Positions 33,254 through 41,739 of a stretch of DNA of 58,573 bases are shown here, in pieces. Under the pieces are notes generated by a model, which did not search any database, was not told the origin of the DNA, and was given only the letters and a program-made list of their open reading frames with translations. Origin of the DNA: Pseudomonas akapageensis (GTDB lineage: Bacteria > Pseudomonadota > Gammaproteobacteria > Pseudomonadales > Pseudomonadaceae); NCBI RefSeq assembly GCF_011355085.1, contig NZ_VXCP01000046.1, positions 1-58,573 of the forward strand. Reading direction: 5' to 3'. The translations under genes and the position numbers were made by a program. Numbering within the stretch: position 1 is the first letter of the stretch; every line of letters starts with the position of its first letter.

Positions 33254-34550
33254 TTGTCTGCGCCCGCTGTTGCTGGGCGCAGTGTTACTGGGTACCGTGG
33301 CTCAGGCCCAGGTGCAGTCCCTTGACAAGGTCGTGGCCATTGTCGACAACGACGTGGTGATGCAGAGCCAACTGGATCAGCGGATCCATGAAGTTCAACA
33401 AACCATTGCCAAGCGTGGCGCACAGGTGCCGCCCGCCAGCGCGCTGCAACAGCAGGTCCTGGACCGTCTGATCGTCGAAAACCTGCAGTTGCAGATCGGC
33501 GAGCGCTCCGGCATCCGCATTACCGACGAAGAACTGAACCAGGCCATCGGCACCATTGCCCAGCGCAATAACATGAGCGTCGAGCAGTTCCGCGCCGCCC
33601 TTGCCCACGACGGTCTGTCCTACAACGACGCCCGCGAGCAAGTGCGTCGCGAGATGATCATCAGCCGCGTGCGTCAGCGCCGGGTGGCTGAGCGCATCCA
33701 GGTCACGGAACAGGAAGTGAAGAACTTCCTCGCCTCCGACCTGGGTAAAATGCAGCTGTCCGAAGAGCTCCACCTGGCCAGCATCCTGATCCCGACACCG
33801 GAAAGTGCCAATTCGGATGCAATCCAGAGTGCCGGTCGTCAGGCCCAGGATATCTACCAGCAACTCAAGCAAGGCGCTGATTTTTCCCAGATGGCAATCG
33901 CCAAGTCCGCCAGCGAAACGGCACTGGAAGGCGGTGACATGGGCTGGCGCAAAGCGGCGCAACTGCCACCACCCTTCGATCGCCAGCTCAGCTCGATGGC
34001 GGTCGGTGATATCACCCCTCCGGCGCGCACTCCGGGTGGGTTCATCATCGTCAAATTGCTCGGAAAACGCGGCGGCGGCACCCAGATCCGTGACGAAGTC
34101 CATGTTCGCCACATCCTGATCAAGCCCAGCGAAATTCGCAGCGAAGCAGAAACCGAGCGCCTGGCACAGAAACTCTACGACCGTATCGAAGCGGGCGAAG
34201 ACTTCTCCGAACTGGCAAAAAGCTTCTCCGAAGACCCGGGTTCCGCCCTTAACGGTGGCGACCTGAACTGGGTCGACCCGAACGGACTGGTCCCCGAGTT
34301 CCGCGAAGTGATGGCTAAAACCCCGCAGGGCCAACTGTCCAGGCCATTCAAGACCCAATACGGCTGGCACGTTCTGGAAGTCCTTGGCCGCCGCGCCACC
34401 GACAGCACCAGCCAGGCCCGCGAACAACAGGCCATGACCGTCCTGCGTAACCGCAAGTACGACGAAGAGCTGCAAACCTGGCTGCGTCAGATCCGTGACG
34501 AAGCCTACGTTGAAATCAAGCTCCCTGGCGTCGACCAGGCGGCCCAGTGA
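33234..34550 (+). CDS. surA: Periplasmic chaperone/prolyl isomerase SurA
   Basis: Folds outer-membrane proteins, LptD being a major client. The 438-aa precursor has a signal peptide (cleavage near VAQAQ), the SurA N-terminal chaperone domain (about 25-170), two parvulin domains (about 175-275 and 285-385) and a short C-terminal helix. It starts with GTG, giving MKIKLTDCLRPLL, inside the last codons of lptD, a typical coupled arrangement. Confidence 0.96.
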   Translation: MKIKLTDCLRPLLLGAVLLGTVAQAQVQSLDKVVAIVDNDVVMQSQLDQRIHEVQQTIAKRGAQVPPASALQQQVLDRLIVENLQLQIGERSGIRITDEELNQAIGTIAQRNNMSVEQFRAALAHDGLSYNDAREQVRREMIISRVRQRRVAERIQVTEQEVKNFLASDLGKMQLSEELHLASILIPTPESANSDAIQSAGRQAQDIYQQLKQGADFSQMAIAKSASETALEGGDMGWRKAAQLPPPFDRQLSSMAVGDITPPARTPGGFIIVKLLGKRGGGTQIRDEVHVRHILIKPSEIRSEAETERLAQKLYDRIEAGEDFSELAKSFSEDPGSALNGGDLNWVDPNGLVPEFREVMAKTPQGQLSRPFKTQYGWHVLEVLGRRATDSTSQAREQQAMTVLRNRKYDEELQTWLRQIRDEAYVEIKLPGVDQAAQ

Positions 34551-35536
34551 AGCTCAAGCGTTTTGCCCTGACACCCGGCGAGCCGGCCGGCATAGGTCCA
34601 GACCTGTGCCTGCTGCTGGCCTCGCAACCCCAGCCGCACCCCCTGATCGCCATCACCAGCCGTGACCTGCTCGTCGAGCGCGCCACGCAGCTGGGCGTGG
34701 CTGTCAAACTGCTTTCCGTGACGCCAGATGCCTTGCCGACAGTAGCGGCCGAAGCCGGCAGCCTGTATGTCTGGGACACGCCCCTGGGGGCACCGGTGAC
34801 TGCCGGGCAACTGGACAAAGCCAATGCCGCGTTCGTCCTGGAAACCCTGACGCGTGCAGGCCAGGGCTGTCTGGACGGCCACTTCGACGCAATGATCACT
34901 GCACCTGTTCACAAAGGGGTGATCAACGAAAGCGGCATCGCGTTCTCCGGACACACCGAATTTCTTGCCGACCTGACGCATACCGAGCAAGTCGTGATGA
35001 TGCTTGCCACCCGTGGCTTGCGTGTGGCCCTGGTCACCACGCATCTGCCCTTGCGCGAGGTCGCCGATGCAATCACTGTCGAGCGCCTGGAGCGGGTCAC
35101 CCGCATCCTCCACGCCGACCTCAAGCAAAAATTCGGCATTGCCCAACCGCGGATCCTGGTTTGCGGGCTCAATCCGCATGCCGGGGAAGGTGGCCATCTG
35201 GGCCATGAAGAAATCGACATCATCGAACCTACATTAGAGCGCCTGCGCAGCGAAGGCATGGATCTTCGTGGCCCGCTGCCTGCCGACACTCTGTTTACCC
35301 CCAAATATCTGGAGCACTGCGACGCAGTGCTGGCGATGTACCATGACCAGGGTCTGCCCGTACTGAAGTACAAAGGCTTCGGCGCCGCCGTCAACGTGAC
35401 ACTCGGTCTTCCGATCATCCGCACCTCGGTCGACCATGGCACAGCCCTGGATCTGGCCGGCAGTGGCAAGATCGACACCGGCAGCCTGCAGGTCGCCCTG
35501 GAAACCGCCTACCAGATGGCCGAGACCCGACTATGA
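34547..35536 (+). CDS. pdxA: 4-hydroxythreonine-4-phosphate dehydrogenase
   Basis: NAD-dependent step of pyridoxal phosphate synthesis. The 329-aa protein has the family start LTPGEPAGIGPD, the metal-binding histidines (ITAPVHKG, FSGHTEFLA, MYHDQGLP) and TSVDHGTALDLAG. The GTG start overlaps the surA stop by 4 bp. pdxA-rsmA-apaGH is a widely conserved order. Confidence 0.96.
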   Translation: MKLKRFALTPGEPAGIGPDLCLLLASQPQPHPLIAITSRDLLVERATQLGVAVKLLSVTPDALPTVAAEAGSLYVWDTPLGAPVTAGQLDKANAAFVLETLTRAGQGCLDGHFDAMITAPVHKGVINESGIAFSGHTEFLADLTHTEQVVMMLATRGLRVALVTTHLPLREVADAITVERLERVTRILHADLKQKFGIAQPRILVCGLNPHAGEGGHLGHEEIDIIEPTLERLRSEGMDLRGPLPADTLFTPKYLEHCDAVLAMYHDQGLPVLKYKGFGAAVNVTLGLPIIRTSVDHGTALDLAGSGKIDTGSLQVALETAYQMAETRL

Positions 35537-36339
35537 GCGAGCATTACCAACACCGGGCGCGCAAGCGCTTCGGTCAGAACTTCCTGCATGACGCTGGCGT
35601 GATCGACCGCATCCTGCGGGCCATCCACGCTCGTCAGGGCGAGCGCATGCTGGAAATCGGCCCGGGCCAGGGCGCCCTCACCGAAGGCCTGCTCAGCAGC
35701 GGTGCACAACTGGACGTGGTCGAACTGGACAAGGACCTGGTGCCGATTCTCAACCGGCAATTCGCTGGCAACGAGAATTTCCGCCTGCACCAGGGCGACG
35801 CCCTCAAATTCGACTTCAACAGCCTCGGCGCAGCCCCCAACAGCCTGCGAGTGGTCGGCAATCTACCCTACAACATCTCCACCCCGCTGATTTTCCACCT
35901 CCTGCACAATGCCGCACTGATCCGCGACATGCATTTCATGCTGCAGAAGGAAGTCGTTGAACGCCTGGCCGCAGGCCCTGGTGGCGGTGACTGGGGTCGA
36001 TTGTCGATCATGGTTCAGTACCATTGCCGGGTAGAACACCTGTTCAATGTCGGACCCGGTGCATTCAACCCGCCTCCGAAAGTCGATTCGGCCATCGTGC
36101 GCCTGGTCCCTCACGACGTCCTGCCTCACCCGGCCAAGGACCACCGCCTGCTTGAGCGCGTCGTGCGCGAAGCCTTCAATCAGCGTCGTAAAACATTGCG
36201 CAACACGCTCAAGGCCCTGCTCAGCAGCGATGCCATTGCCGCCGCCGGCGTCGATGGCAGCTTGCGTCCGGAACAGTTGGACCTGGCTGCATTCGTGCGC
36301 CTGGCCGACAAGCTCGCGGAACAAAACGACGCAGGTTAA
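35533..36339 (+). CDS. rsmA: 16S rRNA dimethyladenosine transferase
   Basis: KsgA-type enzyme dimethylating A1518 and A1519 of 16S rRNA, a late ribosome quality checkpoint. The 268-aa protein begins HRARKRFGQNFL, has the SAM motif EIGPGQGALTEGL and the catalytic NLPYNIS (NLPY). The start overlaps the pdxA stop (ATGA). Confidence 0.97.
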   Translation: MSEHYQHRARKRFGQNFLHDAGVIDRILRAIHARQGERMLEIGPGQGALTEGLLSSGAQLDVVELDKDLVPILNRQFAGNENFRLHQGDALKFDFNSLGAAPNSLRVVGNLPYNISTPLIFHLLHNAALIRDMHFMLQKEVVERLAAGPGGGDWGRLSIMVQYHCRVEHLFNVGPGAFNPPPKVDSAIVRLVPHDVLPHPAKDHRLLERVVREAFNQRRKTLRNTLKALLSSDAIAAAGVDGSLRPEQLDLAAFVRLADKLAEQNDAG

Positions 36340-36452
36340 TCCCCGCTCACCCGCAAGGCCGGCGAACGCTGGCCTCACGGGCACCAGATGGCCTAGACTG
36401 AACCAACCGGCAACCACCGGTTTTATTCGCGTCCGCTTTTAAGGCCTCTTGC

Positions 36453-36833
36453 ATGTCCGATCCTCGATATAAGATCGACGTCAGCGTCGTCACCCGTTTT
36501 CTCGCAGATCAGTCGCAACCCGAGCAAAACCGCTACGCCTTCGCCTATACCATCACCGTGCAGAACAATGGCCTGCTCCCTGCGAAATTGCTGTCGCGGC
36601 ATTGGGTGATCACCGACGGCGACGGCCACGTCGAAGAGGTTCGCGGCGAGGGCGTGGTCGGGCAGCAGCCATTGATCCAGGTCGGCAAGAGCCACACCTA
36701 TAGCAGCGGCACAGTGATGACTACCAAGGTGGGCAACATGCAGGGCAGCTACAAGATGATTGCGGAAGACGGCAAAGTTTTCGACGCAGTCATCGCCCCG
36801 TTTCGCCTGGCCGTTCCCGGGGCCCTGCACTGA
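36453..36833 (+). CDS. apaG: ApaG protein
   Basis: Small beta-sandwich protein of 126 aa, complete ApaG domain with YAFAYTITVQNNG, ARHW-like SRHWVITDGDG and GEGVVGQQP. Biochemical role unclear; linked to ApaH in nearly all gamma-proteobacteria. It starts 113 bp after rsmA. The gap holds an AACCGG/CCGGTT hairpin followed by Ts, a weak terminator candidate. The stop overlaps the apaH start (TGATG). Confidence 0.95.
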   Translation: MSDPRYKIDVSVVTRFLADQSQPEQNRYAFAYTITVQNNGLLPAKLLSRHWVITDGDGHVEEVRGEGVVGQQPLIQVGKSHTYSSGTVMTTKVGNMQGSYKMIAEDGKVFDAVIAPFRLAVPGALH

Positions 36834-37702
36834 TGGCAGTGTATGCAGTCGGCGACCTGCAGGGCTGCCTGCAACCGCTCATATGCCTCCTCGAGCGTGT
36901 CGCCTTCGACCCGGCAAAAGACCAGTTGTGGCTGGTTGGCGACCTGGTAAATCGCGGCCCGGAATCCCTGGCGACTCTGCGTTTTCTGTACGCAATGCGC
37001 CATTCGCTGGTATGCGTGCTGGGCAACCATGACCTGCATCTGCTGGCGGCAGGGCATAACATCGAGCGCTTGAAAAAAGCCGACACCCTGCGCGAGATCA
37101 TCGAAGCGCCCGACGCCAAAGAACTGCTGGACTGGCTACGCCAGCAGAAATTGCTGCATTTCGATGAGCAGCGTGAAGTCGCCCTGGTCCATGCCGGCAT
37201 TCCGCCGCAATGGAGCATGAGCAAGGCGTTGCGCTATGCCGCCGAAGTCGAAGAGGTTTTGCGCGACGACAATCGGTTCAAGCCCTACCTCGATGGCATG
37301 TATGGCAATGAGCCTAACAAGTGGGACAGAAATCTCAGGGGCATCGATCGCCTGCGCCTGATCACCAACTATTTCACCCGCATGCGTTTCTGTACTAAAG
37401 AAGGCAAGCTCGACCTCAAGAGCAAGGAAGGGGCCGATAGCGCGCCGGCCGGTTATCTGCCCTGGTATGCGCACAAGTCACGCCGGACTCGCCTCCTGAA
37501 AATCATCTTCGGCCATTGGGCAGCGCTGGAAGGCCGAGTCGACGAGCCCGGTATTATCGCCCTGGACACCGGCTGCGTGTGGGGTGGTGCCTTGACCCTG
37601 CTCAACGTCGACACCGGCGAACGCCATCGCTGCGAATGCGATGACAACGCCAAGCCTCGCCATCTGGCGCCGCCCGACGCCACGGCCACCACAAAGCGCT
37701 AG
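36833..37702 (+). CDS. apaH: Diadenosine tetraphosphatase
   Basis: Symmetrically hydrolyses Ap4A to two ADP; also removes Np4 caps from RNA in E. coli. The 289-aa metallophosphatase has GDLQGC, GDLVNRGP, GNHDLH and the downstream histidines (LVHAGIPP, GHWAALEG). The ATG is embedded in the apaG stop. Confidence 0.96.
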   Translation: MAVYAVGDLQGCLQPLICLLERVAFDPAKDQLWLVGDLVNRGPESLATLRFLYAMRHSLVCVLGNHDLHLLAAGHNIERLKKADTLREIIEAPDAKELLDWLRQQKLLHFDEQREVALVHAGIPPQWSMSKALRYAAEVEEVLRDDNRFKPYLDGMYGNEPNKWDRNLRGIDRLRLITNYFTRMRFCTKEGKLDLKSKEGADSAPAGYLPWYAHKSRRTRLLKIIFGHWAALEGRVDEPGIIALDTGCVWGGALTLLNVDTGERHRCECDDNAKPRHLAPPDATATTKR

Positions 37703-37734
37703 AATGCACGATCAGTCATGAAGGATCCTTACCC

Positions 37735-38064
37735 ATGAGCGAATTCAAACGCATCCCTCCAGAGCAGGCACAGGCCCTGCGTGAGCAGGGTGCGGTCGTA
37801 GTCGACATCCGCGACCCGCAGACCTATGCCCTGAACCACATCAGCGGCTCTAAGCACCTGGACAACCATTCCCTGCACGACTTCATCACCAAGGCCGACC
37901 TCGACGCCCCGCTGGTAGTGGTCTGCTATCATGGCAATTCCAGCCAGAGCGCCGCTGCGTATCTGGTCAGCCAGGGCTTCTCGGATGTCTACAGCCTCGA
38001 TGGCGGCTTCGAGCTCTGGCGCGCGACCTATCCGGCGGAAACAGCCGCAAGTTCGCCCGAATAA
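37735..38064 (+). CDS. glpE: Thiosulfate sulfurtransferase GlpE
   Basis: Single-domain rhodanese of 109 aa. The catalytic loop is CYHGNSSQ, with the persulfide-forming cysteine in the middle third. It transfers sulfane sulfur from thiosulfate to cyanide or thioredoxin in vitro. It begins 32 bp after apaH. Confidence 0.94.
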   Translation: MSEFKRIPPEQAQALREQGAVVVDIRDPQTYALNHISGSKHLDNHSLHDFITKADLDAPLVVVCYHGNSSQSAAAYLVSQGFSDVYSLDGGFELWRATYPAETAASSPE

Positions 38065-38108
38065 TTTTTTTCAAGACCTGTAACCCGCGTGATACACGGC
38101 CTAGAGCC

Positions 38109-38131
38109 CTGGCTGACGAACGGTCAGCCAG
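38109..38131. repeat. Stem-loop after glpE
   Basis: CTGGCTGAC and GTCAGCCAG form a perfect 9-bp stem with a 5-nt loop, 45 bp past the glpE stop. No T run follows on the plus strand, so it is either a weak terminator or a message-stabilising structure. The remaining 210 bp up to prkA must hold the promoter of the stress module, but I see no strong consensus there. Confidence 0.5.
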
Positions 38132-38345
38132 AACTTATTGCGCATTGCGCCTTGACCTCTCCGATTCCGAACTATCCTTAAGCCCAGGCCATCCAAAAAG
38201 GGGAGAGCCGGTACACCGGCGTGCGGGTCATCGGTAGCGACTTTACAGGTGTTCTGGGGGGTATACAGCATCCGGTTTTCCGGTTGCATGCCAGCATCAA
38301 CTGACTGATCCGACGTCGGCTCCACGTATCGAGCGAGGTGACGTC

Positions 38346-40268
38346 ATGAGTATTTTTAGCCACTTCCAACAACGTTTCGAATCAACACGCCAGGAAGAAC
38401 TCTCGCTTCAGGAGTACCTTGAGCTCTGCAAAAAGGATCGCAGTGCTTACGCCTCCTCCGCCGAACGCCTTCTGTTGGCCATTGGGGAACCCGAACTGCT
38501 CGACACCTCGAGCAATTCCCGACTGTCGCGGATTTTCTCGAACAAAGTAATCCGTCGCTATCCGGCCTTCGAAGACTTCCATGGCATGGAGGAATGCATC
38601 GATCAGATCGTCTCCTACTTCCGCCATGCAGCCCAGGGTCTTGAAGAGAAGAAACAAATCCTCTATCTGCTGGGTCCGGTGGGTGGCGGTAAGTCGTCCC
38701 TGGCTGAAAAACTCAAGCAACTGATCGAGAAGGTGCCCTTCTACGCCATCAAGGGTTCGCCGGTCTTCGAATCACCGCTGGGGCTATTCAACGCCACGGA
38801 AGATGGCGCCATCCTGGAGGAAGACTTCGGCATTCCGCGCCGCTACCTCAATACCATCATGTCACCCTGGGCCACCAAGCGCCTGGCCGAGTTCGGCGGC
38901 GACATCAGCCAGTTCCGCGTGGTCAAGCTCTACCCTTCGATCCTCAACCAGATCGCCGTAGCCAAGACCGAACCGGGCGACGAAAACAACCAGGATATTT
39001 CCGCGCTGGTCGGCAAGGTCGATATCCGCAAGCTCGAAGAGTTTCCACAGAACGACGCCGACGCCTACAGCTACTCGGGCGCCCTCTGCCGGGCCAACCA
39101 GGGCCTGATGGAATTCGTGGAAATGTTCAAGGCACCGATCAAGGTGCTGCACCCATTGCTGACCGCGACCCAGGAAGGCAACTACAACAGTACCGAAGGC
39201 CTCGGCGCCATTCCCTTCACCGGGATCCTGCTGGCCCACTCCAACGAATCGGAATGGCACAGCTTCCGCAACAACAAGAACAACGAGGCTTTCATCGACC
39301 GGATCTATATCGTCAAGGTCCCTTACTGCCTGCGCGTCACCGATGAAGTCAAAATCTACGACAAGCTGCTGTTCAACAGCTCTCTGGCCAAGGCGCATTG
39401 CGCACCTGACACCCTGAAGATGCTCGCCCAGTTCACCGTGCTGTCACGCCTCAAGGAGCCGGAAAACTCGAACATCTACTCGAAGATGCGTGTTTATGAT
39501 GGCGAAAACCTCAAGGACACCGATCCGAAGGCCAAATCGATCCAGGAATACCGCGATTCGGCAGGGGTCGACGAGGGCATGAACGGCCTCTCCACCCGGT
39601 TCGCCTTCAAGATCCTGTCGAAAGTCTTCAACTTCGACCCGCATGAAATCGCAGCCAACCCGGTACACCTGCTGTACGTGCTGGAGCAACAGATCGAGCA
39701 GGAACAGTTCCAGGCTGAAGTGCGCGAACGCTACCTGCGCTACCTGAAAGAGTACCTGGCACCGCGCTACATCGAGTTCATCGGCAAGGAAATCCAGACT
39801 GCCTACCTGGAGTCCTACAGCGAATACGGGCAAAACATCTTCGACCGCTACGTGCTGTATGCGGACTTCTGGATTCAGGATCAGGAATATCGCGACCCTG
39901 AAACCGGCGAGATCCTCAATCGGGTGGCACTTAACGAAGAACTGGAAAAAATCGAAAAACCGGCAGGCATCAGCAATCCGAAGGATTTCCGCAACGAAAT
40001 CGTCAACTTCGTCTTGCGTGCCCGGGCCAACAATAACGGCAAGAATCCGACCTGGCTCAGCTACGAGAAACTGCGCGTAGTGATCGAGAAGAAAATGTTC
40101 TCCAATACCGAGGATCTGCTGCCTGTTATCAGCTTCAACGCCAAGGCCAGTAAAGAAGACCAGCAAAAACACAACGACTTCGTCACACGGATGGTGGAAC
40201 GCGGTTACACAGACAAGCAAGTCCGGCTGCTCTCGGAATGGTACCTGCGGGTTAGAAAATCTCAATAA
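38346..40268 (+). CDS. prkA: PrkA/YeaG serine protein kinase
   Basis: Large AAA-type protein kinase of 640 aa, orthologous to E. coli YeaG. It has an N-terminal AAA/PrkA domain with Walker A GPVGGGKSS at residues 110-118 and a C-terminal PrkA kinase-like domain (about 395-640). YeaG is induced in stationary phase and nitrogen starvation. It heads the conserved prkA-yeaH-spoVR set. About 200 bp with two hairpins separates it from yeaH. Confidence 0.95.
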   Translation: MSIFSHFQQRFESTRQEELSLQEYLELCKKDRSAYASSAERLLLAIGEPELLDTSSNSRLSRIFSNKVIRRYPAFEDFHGMEECIDQIVSYFRHAAQGLEEKKQILYLLGPVGGGKSSLAEKLKQLIEKVPFYAIKGSPVFESPLGLFNATEDGAILEEDFGIPRRYLNTIMSPWATKRLAEFGGDISQFRVVKLYPSILNQIAVAKTEPGDENNQDISALVGKVDIRKLEEFPQNDADAYSYSGALCRANQGLMEFVEMFKAPIKVLHPLLTATQEGNYNSTEGLGAIPFTGILLAHSNESEWHSFRNNKNNEAFIDRIYIVKVPYCLRVTDEVKIYDKLLFNSSLAKAHCAPDTLKMLAQFTVLSRLKEPENSNIYSKMRVYDGENLKDTDPKAKSIQEYRDSAGVDEGMNGLSTRFAFKILSKVFNFDPHEIAANPVHLLYVLEQQIEQEQFQAEVRERYLRYLKEYLAPRYIEFIGKEIQTAYLESYSEYGQNIFDRYVLYADFWIQDQEYRDPETGEILNRVALNEELEKIEKPAGISNPKDFRNEIVNFVLRARANNNGKNPTWLSYEKLRVVIEKKMFSNTEDLLPVISFNAKASKEDQQKHNDFVTRMVERGYTDKQVRLLSEWYLRVRKSQ

Positions 40269-40273
40269 TCCGC

Positions 40274-40290
40274 AACCGGGCGCACCGGTT
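40274..40290. repeat. Short hairpin after prkA
   Basis: AACCGG and CCGGTT around a 5-nt loop, six bases past the prkA stop. Together with the longer hairpin just downstream it may act as a 3'-end or processing signal between prkA and yeaH. Confidence 0.4.
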
Positions 40291-40301
40291 GTCGTTAGCC
40301 C

Positions 40302-40337
40302 AGAGCCTGTGTCCGTTTTTTCTGATACACAGGCTCT
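40302..40337 (+). terminator. Long stem-loop between prkA and yeaH
   Basis: Perfect 11-bp stem AGAGCCTGTGT / ACACAGGCTCT. The 14-nt loop contains six Ts; none follow the stem, so intrinsic termination is doubtful. It may limit the amount of yeaH-spoVR message relative to prkA. Confidence 0.45.
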
Positions 40338-40467
40338 AGGAAGGTGTTGTAGAAACCGGCGGCGAGCTGACAATGCAAACCTGATTCAGGGCATCTTTCC
40401 TGGATGCCCCGTAACCGACCTTGCTCAGCCGCTCGACCTGTTTCAAGACAGCTTCTAAGGAGCAGTC

Positions 40468-41739
40468 ATGAGCTATGTGATCGACCGACGTCTCAATGGC
40501 AAGAACAAGAGCACGGTGAACCGCCAACGGTTCCTGCGGCGTTACCGTGACCACATCAAAAAAGCTGTTGAAGAAGCAGTAAGCCGCCGTTCCATTACGG
40601 ATATGGAGCACGGTGAGCAGATCAGCATCCCTGGTCGCGATATCGATGAACCTGTGCTGCACCATGGTCGCGGTGGCAAACAAACCGTGGTCCACCCCGG
40701 GAACAAGGAGTTCACCGCCGGGGAACACATTGCGCGACCACCGGGAGGCGGTGGCGGCAGGGGCCCCGGCAAGGCTGGCAACTCCGGCGAAGGCATGGAC
40801 GAATTCGTCTTCCAGATTACCCAGGAAGAATTTCTCGAGTTCATGTTCGAGGACCTGGAGCTGCCCAACCTGGTCAAGCGCCACCTGAGCGGCAGTGATA
40901 CTTTCAAGACCGTCCGTGCCGGTATCAGCAACGAAGGCAACCCCGCCCGGATCAATATCATCCGCACCCTGCGCTCGGCCCACGCGCGACGTATCGCCCT
41001 GTCCGGCAGCAGCCGCGGCAAGCTGCGCCTGGCCATGGCGGAACTGGACCGTTTGAAACGCGAAGAACCGGATAACTTCGGCGATATTCAGGAAATCGAG
41101 GCAGAAATCGAGCGTCTGCGGGCGCGAATCTATCGGGTGCCTTGGCTCGATACCTTCGACCTGAAATACAACTTGCTGGTGAAACAGCCCAACCCCAGCT
41201 CCAAGGCCGTGATGTTTTGCCTGATGGACGTGTCGGGCTCCATGACCCAAGCCACCAAGGACATCGCCAAGCGCTTTTTCATCTTGCTGTACCTGTTCCT
41301 CAAGCGTAATTACGACAAGATCGAGGTGGTATTCATCCGCCACCACACCAGCGCCCGGGAAGTCGACGAGGAAGAGTTCTTCTATTCGCGCGAGACCGGC
41401 GGCACCATCGTTTCCAGCGCATTGAAGCTGATGCAGGAAATCATGGCCGAACGCTACCCGACCAACGAATGGAATATCTACGCCGCACAGGCCTCCGACG
41501 GAGATAACTGGAACGACGACTCCCCCATTTGCCGCGAGATCCTGAGCAAGCAAATCATGCCGTTCGTGCAGTACTACACTTACGTGGAGATTACGCCCCG
41601 CGAACATCAGGCCCTGTGGTTCGAGTACGAGCGCATCGGTGAAGCCTTTGCCGACACGTTTGCCCAGCAGCAGCTGGTATCGGCCGGCGATATCTACCCG
41701 GTCTTCCGTGAACTCTTTCAGCGCAGGTTAGTGACATGA
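40468..41739 (+). CDS. yeaH: YeaH/DUF444 von Willebrand-type protein
   Basis: DUF444 protein of 423 aa, function unclear. The N-terminal half is basic with a Gly-rich segment (about 92-107). The C-terminal half is a VWA domain with the metal-site motif DVSGSM at about 254-259. In E. coli yeaH is co-transcribed with the kinase gene yeaG. Its stop overlaps the spoVR start by 4 bp. Confidence 0.94.
   Translation: MSYVIDRRLNGKNKSTVNRQRFLRRYRDHIKKAVEEAVSRRSITDMEHGEQISIPGRDIDEPVLHHGRGGKQTVVHPGNKEFTAGEHIARPPGGGGGRGPGKAGNSGEGMDEFVFQITQEEFLEFMFEDLELPNLVKRHLSGSDTFKTVRAGISNEGNPARINIIRTLRSAHARRIALSGSSRGKLRLAMAELDRLKREEPDNFGDIQEIEAEIERLRARIYRVPWLDTFDLKYNLLVKQPNPSSKAVMFCLMDVSGSMTQATKDIAKRFFILLYLFLKRNYDKIEVVFIRHHTSAREVDEEEFFYSRETGGTIVSSALKLMQEIMAERYPTNEWNIYAAQASDGDNWNDDSPICREILSKQIMPFVQYYTYVEITPREHQALWFEYERIGEAFADTFAQQQLVSAGDIYPVFRELFQRRLVT

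Noticed and set aside
38274..38287. GG-N10-GC pattern before prkA, a possible sigma-54 promoter
   Set aside because: The -12 half (TTGCA) fits but the -24 half (TCCGG instead of TTGGC) does not, and such partial matches are common in GC-rich DNA.
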